Below are positions 7,006-15,204 of a stretch of 64,000 nt of DNA, in pieces. Position numbers and translations under genes: made by a program. Within the stretch, counting starts at the first letter, position 1. Every line of letters starts with the position of its first letter. This DNA is from JBBSBL01 sp046330255 (GTDB lineage Bacteria > Actinomycetota > Thermoleophilia > Solirubrobacterales > Solirubrobacteraceae): NCBI GenBank assembly GCA_046330255.1, contig JAXLTC010000003.1, positions 124,001-188,000 of the forward strand, written 5' to 3'. The notes under the pieces are model-generated. The model did not search any database and had not been told where the DNA came from. It saw nothing but the letters and a program-made list of their open reading frames with translations.

Positions 7006-9644
7006 CTACTCGAGCTCGCGCTCGACCTTGCGGGTCTGGTAGGCCTCGATCACGTCGCCCTCCTTCACGTCGGCGAAATCCCGCAGGACGATGCCGCACT
7101 CGAAACCCTCGGCCACCTCCCTGACGTCGTCCGAGGTGCGCCTCAGGCTCTGGATCTCGCCGTCGTAGACGACGGTGCCGTCGCGCACCAGCCTCGCGCG
7201 CGCTCCGCGCGTGACCTTCCCGTCGGTGACGTAGCAGCCGGCGATCGTCCCCACCCGGGAGGAGCGGAAGATCGCCCGGACCTCGACCGACCCGAGCGAC
7301 TCCTCGACCTCCTCGGGCTCGAGCATGCCCTCCATCGCGGCGCGCAGGTCCTCGAGCGCCTTGTAGATCACCGCATAGGTGCGGATCTCGACGCCCTCGC
7401 GCTCGGCCGCGGCCACCGCGTCGCCCACCGGCCGCACGTTGAACCCGAGCACCACGCCGCCGGAAGCGGCGGCCAGCATCACGTCGGACTCGTTGATCCC
7501 CCCGACAGCGCGGTGGATCACGTTCACCGAGACCTCGCTCTGCGGCAGGCGGGCGATCTCGTCCTCGATCGCCTCGAGCGATCCGGCGACGTCCGCCTTG
7601 AGCACCAGGTTCAGCTCCTGAACGCCGGCCTCGAAGATCTCCTCGAGCGAGATCTTCTTGCCGGAGCGCCGCGCCAGCGCCTCGGTCTTCAGCCGGTTCG
7701 CCTTCTCGCCGGCCAGCGATCGGGCCTTGCGGTCGTTCTCCACGACGCGCACGAACTCGCCGGCCTCGGGGACGGTGTCGAAGCCGAGCACCTCCACGGG
7801 CTCCCCGGGACCGGCCTCGCGCACCCGCTGCCCGAGGAAGTCGTTCATCGCGCGGACCCGCCCCCAGTGGGCGCCCGCAACGAGCGCGTTGCCGACGTGC
7901 AGGGTGCCGCGCTGGATCAGGACCGTGACCACCGCGCCGCGGCCGGGGTCCAGCTTGGACTCGATGACCACGCCCGAGGCCTCGGCCCCGGGGTTCGCCC
8001 GCAGCTCCTCGACCTCGGCCATCACGAGGATGGTCTCGAGCAGGTCGTCGAGGCCCTGGCGGGTCTTGGCGGAGACGTCGACGAACTCGGTCTCGCCGCC
8101 CCATTCGACCGGCTGGAGGTCGTGCTGGCCCATCTCGCTGCGCACGCGCTCGGGCTGGGCGCCCTCCTTGTCGACCTTGTTGACCGCGATCAGCATCGGC
8201 ACCTCGGCAGCCTTCGCGTGGTCGATCGCCTCCTCGGTCTGGGGCTTGACGCCGTCGTCGGCCGCGACCACGATCACCGCGATGTCGGTGACCTGCGCGC
8301 CGCGCGCGCGCATCGCCGTGAACGCCTGGTGGCCGGGCGTGTCCAGGAACGTGACGGTCCTGCCGTCGTGGTGCACCTGGTAGGCGCCGATGTGCTGGGT
8401 GATCCCCCCTGCCTCGCCGGCGGCCACCTCGGTCTCGCGGATCGCGTCGAGCAGCGAGGTCTTGCCGTGGTCGACATGACCCATGATCGTCACGACCGGC
8501 GGCCGCGTCGAGAGATCCTCCTCGGCGTCCTCGAACACCGGCTCGGCGTCCACGTCGTCGGCCGCGTGGACGATCTCGATCTCCTTGTCGAACTCGTCCG
8601 CCAGCACCTGGATCGCGTCGTCGGAGAGCGTCTGCGTGAGCGTCGCCATCTCGCCGAGGCCCATCAGCTTCTTGATGATCTCCGGGACCGGGACGCCGAG
8701 GTACTCCGCGATGTCCTTGACCGTCGAGCCGGAGTTGACCTTGATGACGCCCTGTGCGAGCACCGCCTCGTTGTCGACCGGCGTGGGCTCGGTGTATGTG
8801 CCGCGCCGGCGCCGCCCGCGGCGCTGGCGACGCGGCGGCTGCGGCGGCGGCCCGCCCGGGGTGCGGCGGGAGGCCTGCGAGTCGATGACGACGCGACGCC
8901 GCCCGCCGCCTCCGCTTGCCGGGGCGCGCTCGCCCTGGAGGCTGTCGCGTGTCGGACGCTGCTGGGAGCGCGGGGCCGCGGGCTCGCCGACCGGGGCCTC
9001 GGAGACGATCTTCGGGCCGCGCGGCAGGTCGGGCTTGGGCGCCGGCGGCGGCTTGGCCGGCGACTCCTCGCCGGACGGCGGGGCCGTGGCCGGCGGGGCG
9101 CCGCGGCGGCCGGCGGGGGCGCCGCGGCGGCCGGCGGGGGCGCCGCGGCGGCCGGCGGGGACGCCCGCTCGGCCGGCGGCCGTGGGGAGGGCGGCGCCGC
9201 GGCGGGTGGCGGCGCCGAGGCGGCAGGCGCCGGCGCGGCGGGGCGCGCCGGCCGGGCCGGGGCGGGCGGCTCCGCCGCGGGGCGGGCGGGCTGCGGGCGG
9301 CGCGCGGGAGGTTCGACGCGCGGCGACGGCACGGCACGCGGCGGTGGCGCGGGGCGCGGTGCCGGCCGGGTGGCCGGGGCGGCGACGGGCTCCACGCGGG
9401 CGGTCTCCGCCTCCGCCTTGGCCACCTCGGCCTGGCGCGCGGCCTTGGCCTTCGCGGCCTTCTCCGCCGCCACCTTGCGCGCCGCGTTCGGCGGCGCCGG
9501 TCCGAGCGCCTTGGTGACGAGCGCCTCCTCGACGGACGACGCGGCGGCCTTGACCTCGATCCCGGCTCCGCGCAGGCGCTCGATGACCTCCTTCGAGGGA
9601 AGGTCACGCTCCTTCGCGATCTCGTGAACGCGCTTCTTCGCCAT
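7006..9644 (-). CDS. infB: translation initiation factor IF-2, frame interrupted by an apparent 1-base deletion
   Basis: GTPase that brings initiator tRNA to the 30S subunit. The N-terminal frame starts MAKKRVHEIAKERDLPSK at 9644, with the IF2_N domain, then a Pro/Ala-rich linker. The GTPase part (TIMGHVDHGKTSLLDAIR, DTPGHQAF, AVNKVDKEGA) and the beta-barrel domains to the stop at 7006 are in another frame. Reading back from it gives convincing linker sequence (RRRGTYTEPTPVDNEAVLA), so both frames are coding. They meet at 9095-9098, where one copy of a 21-base repeat has four G instead of five. Restoring one G gives one 879-residue protein of normal IF2 layout. Because infB is essential, sequencing or assembly error is the likely cause. 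Confidence 0.95.
9095..9180 (-). repeat. tandem 21-bp repeat inside infB linker
   Basis: Three to four copies of a unit of about 21 bases (GGCGGGGGCGCCGCGGCGGC on the plus strand, with one more C) code for the repeated heptapeptide PPPAAAA in the IF-2 linker. The copy nearest the GTPase end lacks one G and causes the frame break. The outermost copy is diverged (GGGGACGCCCGC). Such GC-only repeats are prone both to slippage and to read errors. Confidence 0.85.
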
Positions 9645-9647
9645 GTC

Positions 9648-9887
9648 TCAGCCCAAGTCTAGTTTCTCGACGTCTACGACAGCGGGGCGGCGCAAGGCCC
9701 GTGCCAGCGCCCGTCCGGCGGTCGCTGTCCGCAGGCAGCCCGGCCCGCAGACGTAGGCGCCGCGCCCGGGCCGCACCCGCAGCGGGTCCGCGACGACCCG
9801 GCCGTCGACCTCTGCCAGCCGGATCAGGTCGGCCTGCGGTGCGATGCGCCCGCAGCCGATGCAGCGCCGTCGCGGGACGCCGCCTAT
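9648..9887 (-). CDS. ylxR: YlxR family RNA-binding protein (DUF448)
   Basis: Small putative RNA-binding protein, about 79 residues, between nusA and infB as in most Gram-positives. The YlxR motif RCIGCGR is followed by LIRLAEVDGRVVADP, PGRGAYVCGPGCL and a C-terminal helix. No ATG, GTG or TTG lies in frame between the upstream coding region of nusA and the conserved RRRCIGCGR. The best placed codon is ATA at 9885-9887, overlapping the nusA stop as ATAG and about 10 bases after a GAGGAGG ribosome binding site. The start is therefore uncertain. The stop is three bases before the infB start. Confidence 0.85.
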   Translation of the reverse strand: MGGVPRRRCIGCGRIAPQADLIRLAEVDGRVVADPLRVRPGRGAYVCGPGCLRTATAGRALARALRRPAVVDVEKLDLG

Positions 9888-11518
9888 GGCGCGGTGCCCT
9901 CCTCGGCCGGGACCTCGCCGACCCCGGCCGCGGACTCCTCCGCGGCGGGCTCGGCAGGGGTCTCCGCGGCGGGCTCCGCCTCCGCGGCGGGCTCCGCCTC
10001 CGCGGCGGGCTCGGCCTCCGCGGCGGGCTCCTCCCCGCCGGCCCCGGCATCGAGCTCCTCGATCGCCTCGGCCTCGGCATCGGCGGCCTGCTCCTCGGCC
10101 GACTCGCTCGGCGGCTCCGGCTCCGGCGTCGCGGCCGTCGCGCGCTCGACGAGCGCGGCGACGTCGGCATCCGGGCGCGCGGGGTCCGCCAGCTCCGCCA
10201 CCTCCTCGGTCGTCAACGTGGACAGCACGGCCACCGCGTTGGTGCCGAACCGCCGCAACGCCTGATGGGAGGGCACGCCGCAGTAGCGCGAGTCCGGGAG
10301 CGACACGTTGGGACACCGGCGCCCGTTGGACAGCACCGCGCCGCAGCGCCCGGTGAGGTCCTCGTCCTCGTAGCCGCCCTCGGGCTCCTCGGCCGCGAAC
10401 TCCGTCTCGGAGCGGATGTCCACGCGCCAGCCGGTGAGCCGCGCCGCCAGCCGGGCGTTCTGGCCCTCGCGCCCGATGGCGAGCGAGAGCTGGTCGTCGG
10501 GGACGATCACCGTCGCCTGCTTGTTGTCGTCGTCGACCAGCACCTCCCGCACGCGCGCGGGCGAGAGCGCCTTGGCGACGAAGCGCGCGGGCTCGTCGTT
10601 GTAGGGGATGATGTCGATCTTCTCGCCGCGCAGCTCGGAGACGACCATGCGCACGCGCGAGCCGCGCGGGCCCACGCACGCGCCGACGGGGTCGACGCCG
10701 TCCGCGTGCGAGATGACGGCGATCTTCGAGCGGTACCCGGGCTCGCGCGCGACGTCGGTGATCTCCACCAGGCCGTCCGCGATCTCCGGCACCTCGAGCT
10801 CGAACAGGGACTTGATCAGCTCCGGGTCCCGCCGCGAGACGATGATGCTGGGCCCCTTCGCCTGCGCGCTCACGTCCTTGATGACCGCCTTGATGCGCTG
10901 GGAGTGGTCGTAGCGCTCTCCGTCGACCTGCTCGGACTTGGGGAGCAGAGCCTCAACGCGCTCGCGCAGCTGGACCAGCGTGTAGCGCGAGTCGGACTGC
11001 TGCACGATCCCGGTGATCAGCTCGCCGACACGGTCGCGGTACTCCTCGTACATCTGCTCGCGCTCGGCCTCGCGGATGCGCTGCAGGATCACCTGCTTCG
11101 CCGTCTGCGCCGCGATCCGGCCGAAGTCGTCGGGAGTGACGTCGTGCTCCTCGATCTGGTCGCGGTAGGGCGCGAGCTTCTCGAGCGTGATCTCCGGCGC
11201 CGCCGGCGCGCGCACCTCGCCCGTCTCGGGGTCGATCATCGGCTGCTCGGCGGGCGCCTCGCCGGCCGCGATCGCGGCGGCGGCCTCCTCCTCGACCTCG
11301 TCGAGGAGCTGCTCCTCGAGGTCCTCGGACAGGATCATCTCGTAGACCGTGAAGTCACCGAGCTCGCGGTCCATCTCCACGCGCGCGTATTTCGCGGCGT
11401 CCGGCGTCTTCTTGTAGGCCGAGAGCAGCGCATCCTCGAGCGCCACCATCAGCGTCTCGGGCGCTATCGCCTTCTCGTTGGCGAGCGCGTGGATCGCGTC
11501 CAGGATCTCCTTCGACAT
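9884..11518 (-). CDS. nusA: transcription termination/antitermination factor NusA with Cys-rich C-terminal insert
   Basis: RNA polymerase-binding elongation factor of 544 residues. The start MSKEILDAIHALANEKAI is the family start. The N-terminal domain contains an extra acidic/alanine-rich stretch (about residues 60-100). S1 and two KH domains follow, with GACVGPRGSRV and LSLAIGREGQNARLAARLTG. After KH2 comes a segment with three cysteines and a histidine (GRCGAVLSNGRRC ... SRYCGVPSH, about 389-416) that looks like a small zinc knuckle. A long Glu/Ala/Pro tail with AEAEPA repeats ends the protein. Upstream rimP is four bases away. Confidence 0.95.
   Translation of the reverse strand: MSKEILDAIHALANEKAIAPETLMVALEDALLSAYKKTPDAAKYARVEMDRELGDFTVYEMILSEDLEEQLLDEVEEEAAAAIAAGEAPAEQPMIDPETGEVRAPAAPEITLEKLAPYRDQIEEHDVTPDDFGRIAAQTAKQVILQRIREAEREQMYEEYRDRVGELITGIVQQSDSRYTLVQLRERVEALLPKSEQVDGERYDHSQRIKAVIKDVSAQAKGPSIIVSRRDPELIKSLFELEVPEIADGLVEITDVAREPGYRSKIAVISHADGVDPVGACVGPRGSRVRMVVSELRGEKIDIIPYNDEPARFVAKALSPARVREVLVDDDNKQATVIVPDDQLSLAIGREGQNARLAARLTGWRVDIRSETEFAAEEPEGGYEDEDLTGRCGAVLSNGRRCPNVSLPDSRYCGVPSHQALRRFGTNAVAVLSTLTTEEVAELADPARPDADVAALVERATAATPEPEPPSESAEEQAADAEAEAIEELDAGAGGEEPAAEAEPAAEAEPAAEAEPAAETPAEPAAEESAAGVGEVPAEEGTAP
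9945..10035 (-). repeat. 18-bp tandem repeat in the nusA tail
   Basis: Four copies of TCCGCGGCGGGCTCCGCC (plus strand, slightly diverged) code for the repeated AEAEPA segment of the acidic NusA tail. The reading frame is kept through all copies, so the repeat is compatible with function as a flexible linker. Confidence 0.8.
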
Positions 11519-11522
11519 CTGG

Positions 11523-11960
11523 CTACTCCCCCGGGACGAGGTTGGATCGGCTGATCTCGGCGTACGGGATCGACACCACTCCCCCGTCCGCTGCGATCGT
11601 GACCTCCGCATCCGTCGCGCCGACGAGCTCGCCCGTGATCGAAGCGCGCGCGCGGGCCTCGCCGCCGACGTGGACGGGACCACGGGTTCGCACCCGGGCA
11701 CGGCGTCCCAAGAAGCGGCGGAAGTGGGCCGGCTTGCTCAGCGGCCGGTCGCTCCCGGGTGAGGACACCTCGAGCGCGTAGCGCTCGCGCACCTGCGCGA
11801 GATGACCGCTGACGCGCTCGCACAACTCCAACGTCACGCCGTCGGGATGGTCGATGAACAGACGTACGGTGTGGCCGCCGGCGACCTCGGCCAGCAGCAC
11901 CTCGACCGCCGGCTCCGCGGTCGCGAGCCGGGCCTCGATGTCGGATTGGACGGAGCTCAT
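11523..11960 (-). CDS. rimP: ribosome maturation factor RimP
   Basis: 30S subunit maturation factor, 145 residues from the ATG in MSSVQSDIEARLATAEP. The RimP pattern is present: VRLFIDHPDGVTLELCERVSG, then YALEVSSPGSDRPLSKPAHF and the C-terminal SH3-like strand IPYAEISRSNLVPGE. The frame is open about 40 bases further upstream through the leader hairpin, but the family start and the GGGGGTGA sequence support the chosen ATG. It is the first gene of the rimP-nusA-ylxR-infB operon. Confidence 0.95.
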   Translation of the reverse strand: MSSVQSDIEARLATAEPAVEVLLAEVAGGHTVRLFIDHPDGVTLELCERVSGHLAQVRERYALEVSSPGSDRPLSKPAHFRRFLGRRARVRTRGPVHVGGEARARASITGELVGATDAEVTIAADGGVVSIPYAEISRSNLVPGE

Positions 11961-11979
11961 CTGTTCACCCCCATTCAAG

Positions 11980-12006
11980 AAAAAAAGCGGGCTCCCGCCC
12001 ACTTTC
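11980..12006 (-). terminator. terminator-like / attenuator hairpin ahead of rimP
   Basis: Reading the minus strand, AAAGTGGGC (12005-11997) pairs with GCCCGCTTT (11992-11984) around a GGGA tetraloop, including one G-U pair. It is followed by the rest of a T-run (seven T in total). The structure ends about 19 bases before the rimP ATG. It has the form of an intrinsic terminator placed in the leader of its own operon, so attenuation of rimP-nusA-infB is plausible. Confidence 0.6.
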
Positions 12007-12081
12007 AGAGAACCGCCGGCGCACCGGCGAGCGAAAGCTGTCGAGGGCGATGCTAGCAGGAGATCCCCTACGCTCAGGGGC

Positions 12082-12477
12082 GTGGAGCGAGCCCAGGATC
12101 CGCGCTCCGTCGTGGCCGCCTACGTCGCCGCGCTGGACGGCGAGACCCGCCAGGTCTCGTTCGCCGAGTGGGGCATCAGCCTCGACGCGGCCGGCTGGCC
12201 GCTGCACGTCGGCGTCGCGATCCGCGACGGCATGTTCCGCGCGCAGGCGCAGGTCGCCGCCGCGGGCTCGATCGACCCCGGCGACCTGCTGCGCTGGAAC
12301 CGGCAGGCGCCCTTCGTGCGCTTCGCTCACACGCGCTCGGGCGAGGCGTGGATCCAGGGCGAGCTCCCGCTCGGCGCGGTCACGCCCACGGAGGTCGACC
12401 GGCTGCTGGGGCTCCTGGTGCTCGCGGCCACCCAGGCGCGCGCGCACGCCGCCCGGCCGCCGCGGCCCTCTCGATGA
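12082..12477 (+). CDS. YbjN-domain-like protein
   Basis: About 131 residues from a GTG (VERAQDPRSVVAAYVAALDG) just after a CAGGGG sequence. The layout fits the YbjN family (fold related to type III secretion chaperones): an N-terminal helix, an amphipathic strand pair (SFAEWGISLDAAGWPLHVGV), DLLRWNRQAPFVRF, and a C-terminal helix carrying LLGLLVLAATQARAHA. Function is unknown; the match is from general pattern, not from catalytic residues. It is transcribed away from rimP, so the 121 bases between them hold two divergent starts. Confidence 0.6.
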   Translation: MERAQDPRSVVAAYVAALDGETRQVSFAEWGISLDAAGWPLHVGVAIRDGMFRAQAQVAAAGSIDPGDLLRWNRQAPFVRFAHTRSGEAWIQGELPLGAVTPTEVDRLLGLLVLAATQARAHAARPPRPSR

Positions 12478-12479
12478 GC

Positions 12480-12526
12480 CGTCGTCCTGAGTAGCGGTCG
12501 TCCTGCGACCACCGGGTAGGACGACG
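12480..12526. terminator. hairpin between convergent genes
   Basis: CGTCGTCCT at 12480-12488 pairs with AGGACGACG at 12518-12526. A smaller GGTCG/CGACC hairpin lies inside at 12496-12510. The structure lies between the converging YbjN-like and TPR genes and so could end transcription from both sides. No T-run follows, as is common in GC-rich actinobacteria. Confidence 0.5.
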
Positions 12527-12546
12527 CCTCGCGGGGCGGCGCTGCC

Positions 12547-12909
12547 CTACGCCGCCAGCGCCCGCGCGGAGTCGCGGTAGCGCCGGTAGTCGGTGCGCTC
12601 GGGACGCAGGCAGGCGGCGAGCGCGAGCGGGCGGCGCGCCTCCGCGTGGCGCCCCTGCAGCTGCAGCGCGCGGCCGAGGCAGAAGAGCGCGAAGTCGTTG
12701 GTCGGCGCGCGGTCGGCGAGGACCGCGAACTCGTCGCCCGCCTCGCGGTAGCGGCGCGCGTGGAACAGGGCGCGGCCGAGCGCCTCCCGGATCGAGGCCT
12801 TGTCGGGCTCGAGGTCGCGGGCGCGCGCGAGCGGCACCACGGCGGCGTGGTGGTCCCCGGCCTCGAGCAGCTCGGTGCCGCGGCGGAAGAGGTCGTAGGC
12901 GTCGCTCAT
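12547..12909 (-). CDS. tetratricopeptide repeat protein
   Basis: A 120-residue protein made almost wholly of TPR helices: YDLFRRGTELLEAGDHHAAV, then REALGRALFHARRYREAGDEF and FALFCLGRALQLQGRHAEA. No signal peptide or membrane segment is visible. The ATG at 12909 is chosen because the repeats begin right after it. TPR units bind partner proteins; the partner is not indicated. It lies 47 bases after the end of the transglutaminase gene and may be the last gene of that operon. Confidence 0.8.
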   Translation of the reverse strand: MSDAYDLFRRGTELLEAGDHHAAVVPLARARDLEPDKASIREALGRALFHARRYREAGDEFAVLADRAPTNDFALFCLGRALQLQGRHAEARRPLALAACLRPERTDYRRYRDSARALAA

Positions 12910-12956
12910 GGGAACCCAGTCTAGGCCCGGCCCCAAGCACCCGAGCGCGGCCGCGT

Positions 12957-15062
12957 TCACCCCGCGTCCGGGCGTCGCACGCGCGGCGGGAGCGCCCACA
13001 GGGCGCGCAGGCGGCCCAGCGGCCCCAGGCCGCGGCCGAGCTCGTCGCGCAGCGCCCGTCGCTGCGCTGCCGTCGGCGGGGGCCCGCCGCCCGCGTAGCG
13101 CCGGGCGCTCACCGCCGCCACGTAGCCGGCGGCCTGCGGCGCGGCGGCGAGCCGCCGCTCGAGCGCGCGCAGGGTGGTCGAGGTCGCCGGCGGCCGCCCG
13201 CTGCGCCGCAGCGCGCGCTCGAGCTCGGCGAGCAGCGGGTCCCGGTCGCCGTCCGGGCGGCGACGGCGGCGCGCCAGCGCCCAGCCGGCCAGCCCGGCCA
13301 GCGCGACCACGGCCGCGGCCGGCGCCCACGGGAGCCCCTGCTCGCCGGAGCGTGCCGCGGCCGCGCGCCGGCGGGCGGCGGGGTCGCTGCGCGGATCGCC
13401 GCCCTGGACGTCGGCCGCTCCCGTCGGGAGCAGCCGGCCGCGCCCCGCCGGGCCCGAGAGCGCCGGCGCCGCGGACGGCGTCGGGTCGAAGGTCGCCCAG
13501 CCGATCCCCGGGAACCACGCCTCCACCCAGGAGTGGGCGTCGAGGTCGGTCACCACCCACTCGCGCCGGGCGCGGTCGTACTCGCCGGGCGCGAAGCCGG
13601 CGACCGCACGGGCGGGCACCCCGCCCATGCGCAGCAGCAGCGCCATCGCGCCCGCGAACTGCTGGCAGTAGCCGCGACCGTCCCGCAGGAACGTGGCTAG
13701 CGGCACCTGGCTCACGGGCGGGTCCTCGTCGTAGCGGAAGGGCGGCTCGGCGAGGCGGCGCTCGATCCGCCGCACGAGCTCGTACGGCGTCGCCGAGGCC
13801 CGCGCGAGGCGCCGGGCGAGGCGGTAGGCCCCGGCGTAGGGCGAGGACTCGAGCAGCCGCACGGCGTCGGTGCCGAACGGCACCGCACCGGCGGCCGACG
13901 GGGCGCCGGGGGCGCCGAACGCCGGGAAGACGACCTCGCTGGCGCCATCCGGCATGCCCAGCGTGCGGTACTGCTGGAAGAGGCCGGGGTAGGCGGTTCC
14001 CGCGCGCTCGAGCTGCGCCGGGGTCGGCCGCGGCACGTAGACGCGCGCGAGCCACGCGTTCCCGGAGCGCAGCGGCGCGGCCGAGCGCCACGTCCCCGGG
14101 CTCCCGCTCGTCACCGCCTCGTGGGGAGCGTGCGAGACGGCGAGCGCCGTGCCGGCCGCAACGAGGTCGCTCGTCTCCATCCCCCGCACGGTCACCCGCA
14201 GGGTCTGGACCCACGCGCGCCTGGGCGTGCGGGGGAGCTCCGCCTCGGGGTCCGTGGCGCCGACGCTGCGCAGCCGCCGCCACGCGAAGCCGTCGAAGCG
14301 GTCCAGGTTCTCGGCCTTCCAGTAGGCGCCCGGCTCGGCGCGCACGCGCAACACCTCCCGCCCGTCCCGGGGCCAGTCGAGCGGGCCGTAGCGGTGGTCC
14401 CACTCAAACGTGGCGGGCGAGCCGCCGGAGAGCGAGTCGGCGATCGCCCGGTAGTCGAGCCAGCCGGCGCCCGCGTGCAGTCGCGGCGCGGCGAGCGCCC
14501 CGCCGAGCGCGGCCGCGGCCACCGCCGCCGCGGCGAGCGGCAGCCTGCGCGGCGGCAGCCGGTCGGCGCGCAGGAAGGCGACCAGGAGAAAGAGCAGCGC
14601 GGCGCCGCGCAGCGACGCCCCGGGCGAGGCGAGCACGGTCTCCGGCACGGCGGCGACGACCAGCAGGGGGACCGCGGCGAGCAGCCTGCGCCGGTCGCCG
14701 CCTCCCGCGCGGCCGGCGGCGAGGCCAGCGCCGAGCAGGGCGACGCCGCAGAGAAGCACGGCGCTCCGGGTCCACGGGTCCACGCCCGCGTACGGCACCT
14801 CGGTGGACGGGAGGTCGCGCATGCCCTGCGCGACCCCGGTCATGAGCCCGTCCCACCCCGCCGGCAGCAGCATGCGCGCCGGAACCCCGGCCGCCAGCAG
14901 CCCGGCCGCCGCCACGGCGAGCGCCGTGGCGCCCGCCGCCCAGCGCGCCGCGGAGGGCGGGACGCGAGGCGCCGCCGCCCGCGCGAGCGCAGCCCCTCCG
15001 GCCGTCGCGGCCAGCGCGGCGGCGACGAACGCGAGCATCGCGCCCGTCGCCGGCGGCTCCAC
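12957..15062 (-). CDS. TgpA-like membrane transglutaminase (DUF3488/transglutaminase/DUF4129)
   Basis: Membrane protein of at least 701 residues. The N-terminal third has about five hydrophobic segments. A periplasmic transglutaminase-like domain follows, with the catalytic Cys in GYCQQFAGAMALLLRMGG and the His/Asp in VVTDLDAHSWVEAW plus GWATFDPTP. One more membrane helix (AAAVVALAGLAGWALA) precedes a C-terminal DUF4129-like cytoplasmic tail. The in-frame GTG at 15062 is listed, but an ATG overlapping the preceding DUF58 stop (15208) is in another frame, and a hydrophobic stretch in the right frame lies upstream of 15062. A one-base deletion near 15123-15141 may hide the true start. The MoxR/DUF58/transglutaminase trio is common in actinobacteria. 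Confidence 0.88.
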   Translation of the reverse strand: MEPPATGAMLAFVAAALAATAGGAALARAAAPRVPPSAARWAAGATALAVAAAGLLAAGVPARMLLPAGWDGLMTGVAQGMRDLPSTEVPYAGVDPWTRSAVLLCGVALLGAGLAAGRAGGGDRRRLLAAVPLLVVAAVPETVLASPGASLRGAALLFLLVAFLRADRLPPRRLPLAAAAVAAAALGGALAAPRLHAGAGWLDYRAIADSLSGGSPATFEWDHRYGPLDWPRDGREVLRVRAEPGAYWKAENLDRFDGFAWRRLRSVGATDPEAELPRTPRRAWVQTLRVTVRGMETSDLVAAGTALAVSHAPHEAVTSGSPGTWRSAAPLRSGNAWLARVYVPRPTPAQLERAGTAYPGLFQQYRTLGMPDGASEVVFPAFGAPGAPSAAGAVPFGTDAVRLLESSPYAGAYRLARRLARASATPYELVRRIERRLAEPPFRYDEDPPVSQVPLATFLRDGRGYCQQFAGAMALLLRMGGVPARAVAGFAPGEYDRARREWVVTDLDAHSWVEAWFPGIGWATFDPTPSAAPALSGPAGRGRLLPTGAADVQGGDPRSDPAARRRAAAARSGEQGLPWAPAAAVVALAGLAGWALARRRRRPDGDRDPLLAELERALRRSGRPPATSTTLRALERRLAAAPQAAGYVAAVSARRYAGGGPPPTAAQRRALRDELGRGLGPLGRLRALWALPPRVRRPDAG

Positions 15063-15204
15063 GAGCGCGGCCCAGCGGATCGCGCCGAAGCATCCGAGCG
15101 CCGCGAGCGCGGCCAGGCGCAGGGCCGCCGCCGCGCCGCGGGCCTGCCGCCCTTCCGGCTCGCCCCGGGCGGCCGGGCGGTGCGGCGGGCGCCCGCGATC
15201 GCGC

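Noticed and set aside
6925..9627. 900-codon plus-strand and 880-codon minus-strand frames over infB
   Set aside because: Both are shadows caused by third-position GC bias; neither has motifs, and the true IF-2 frames overlap them.
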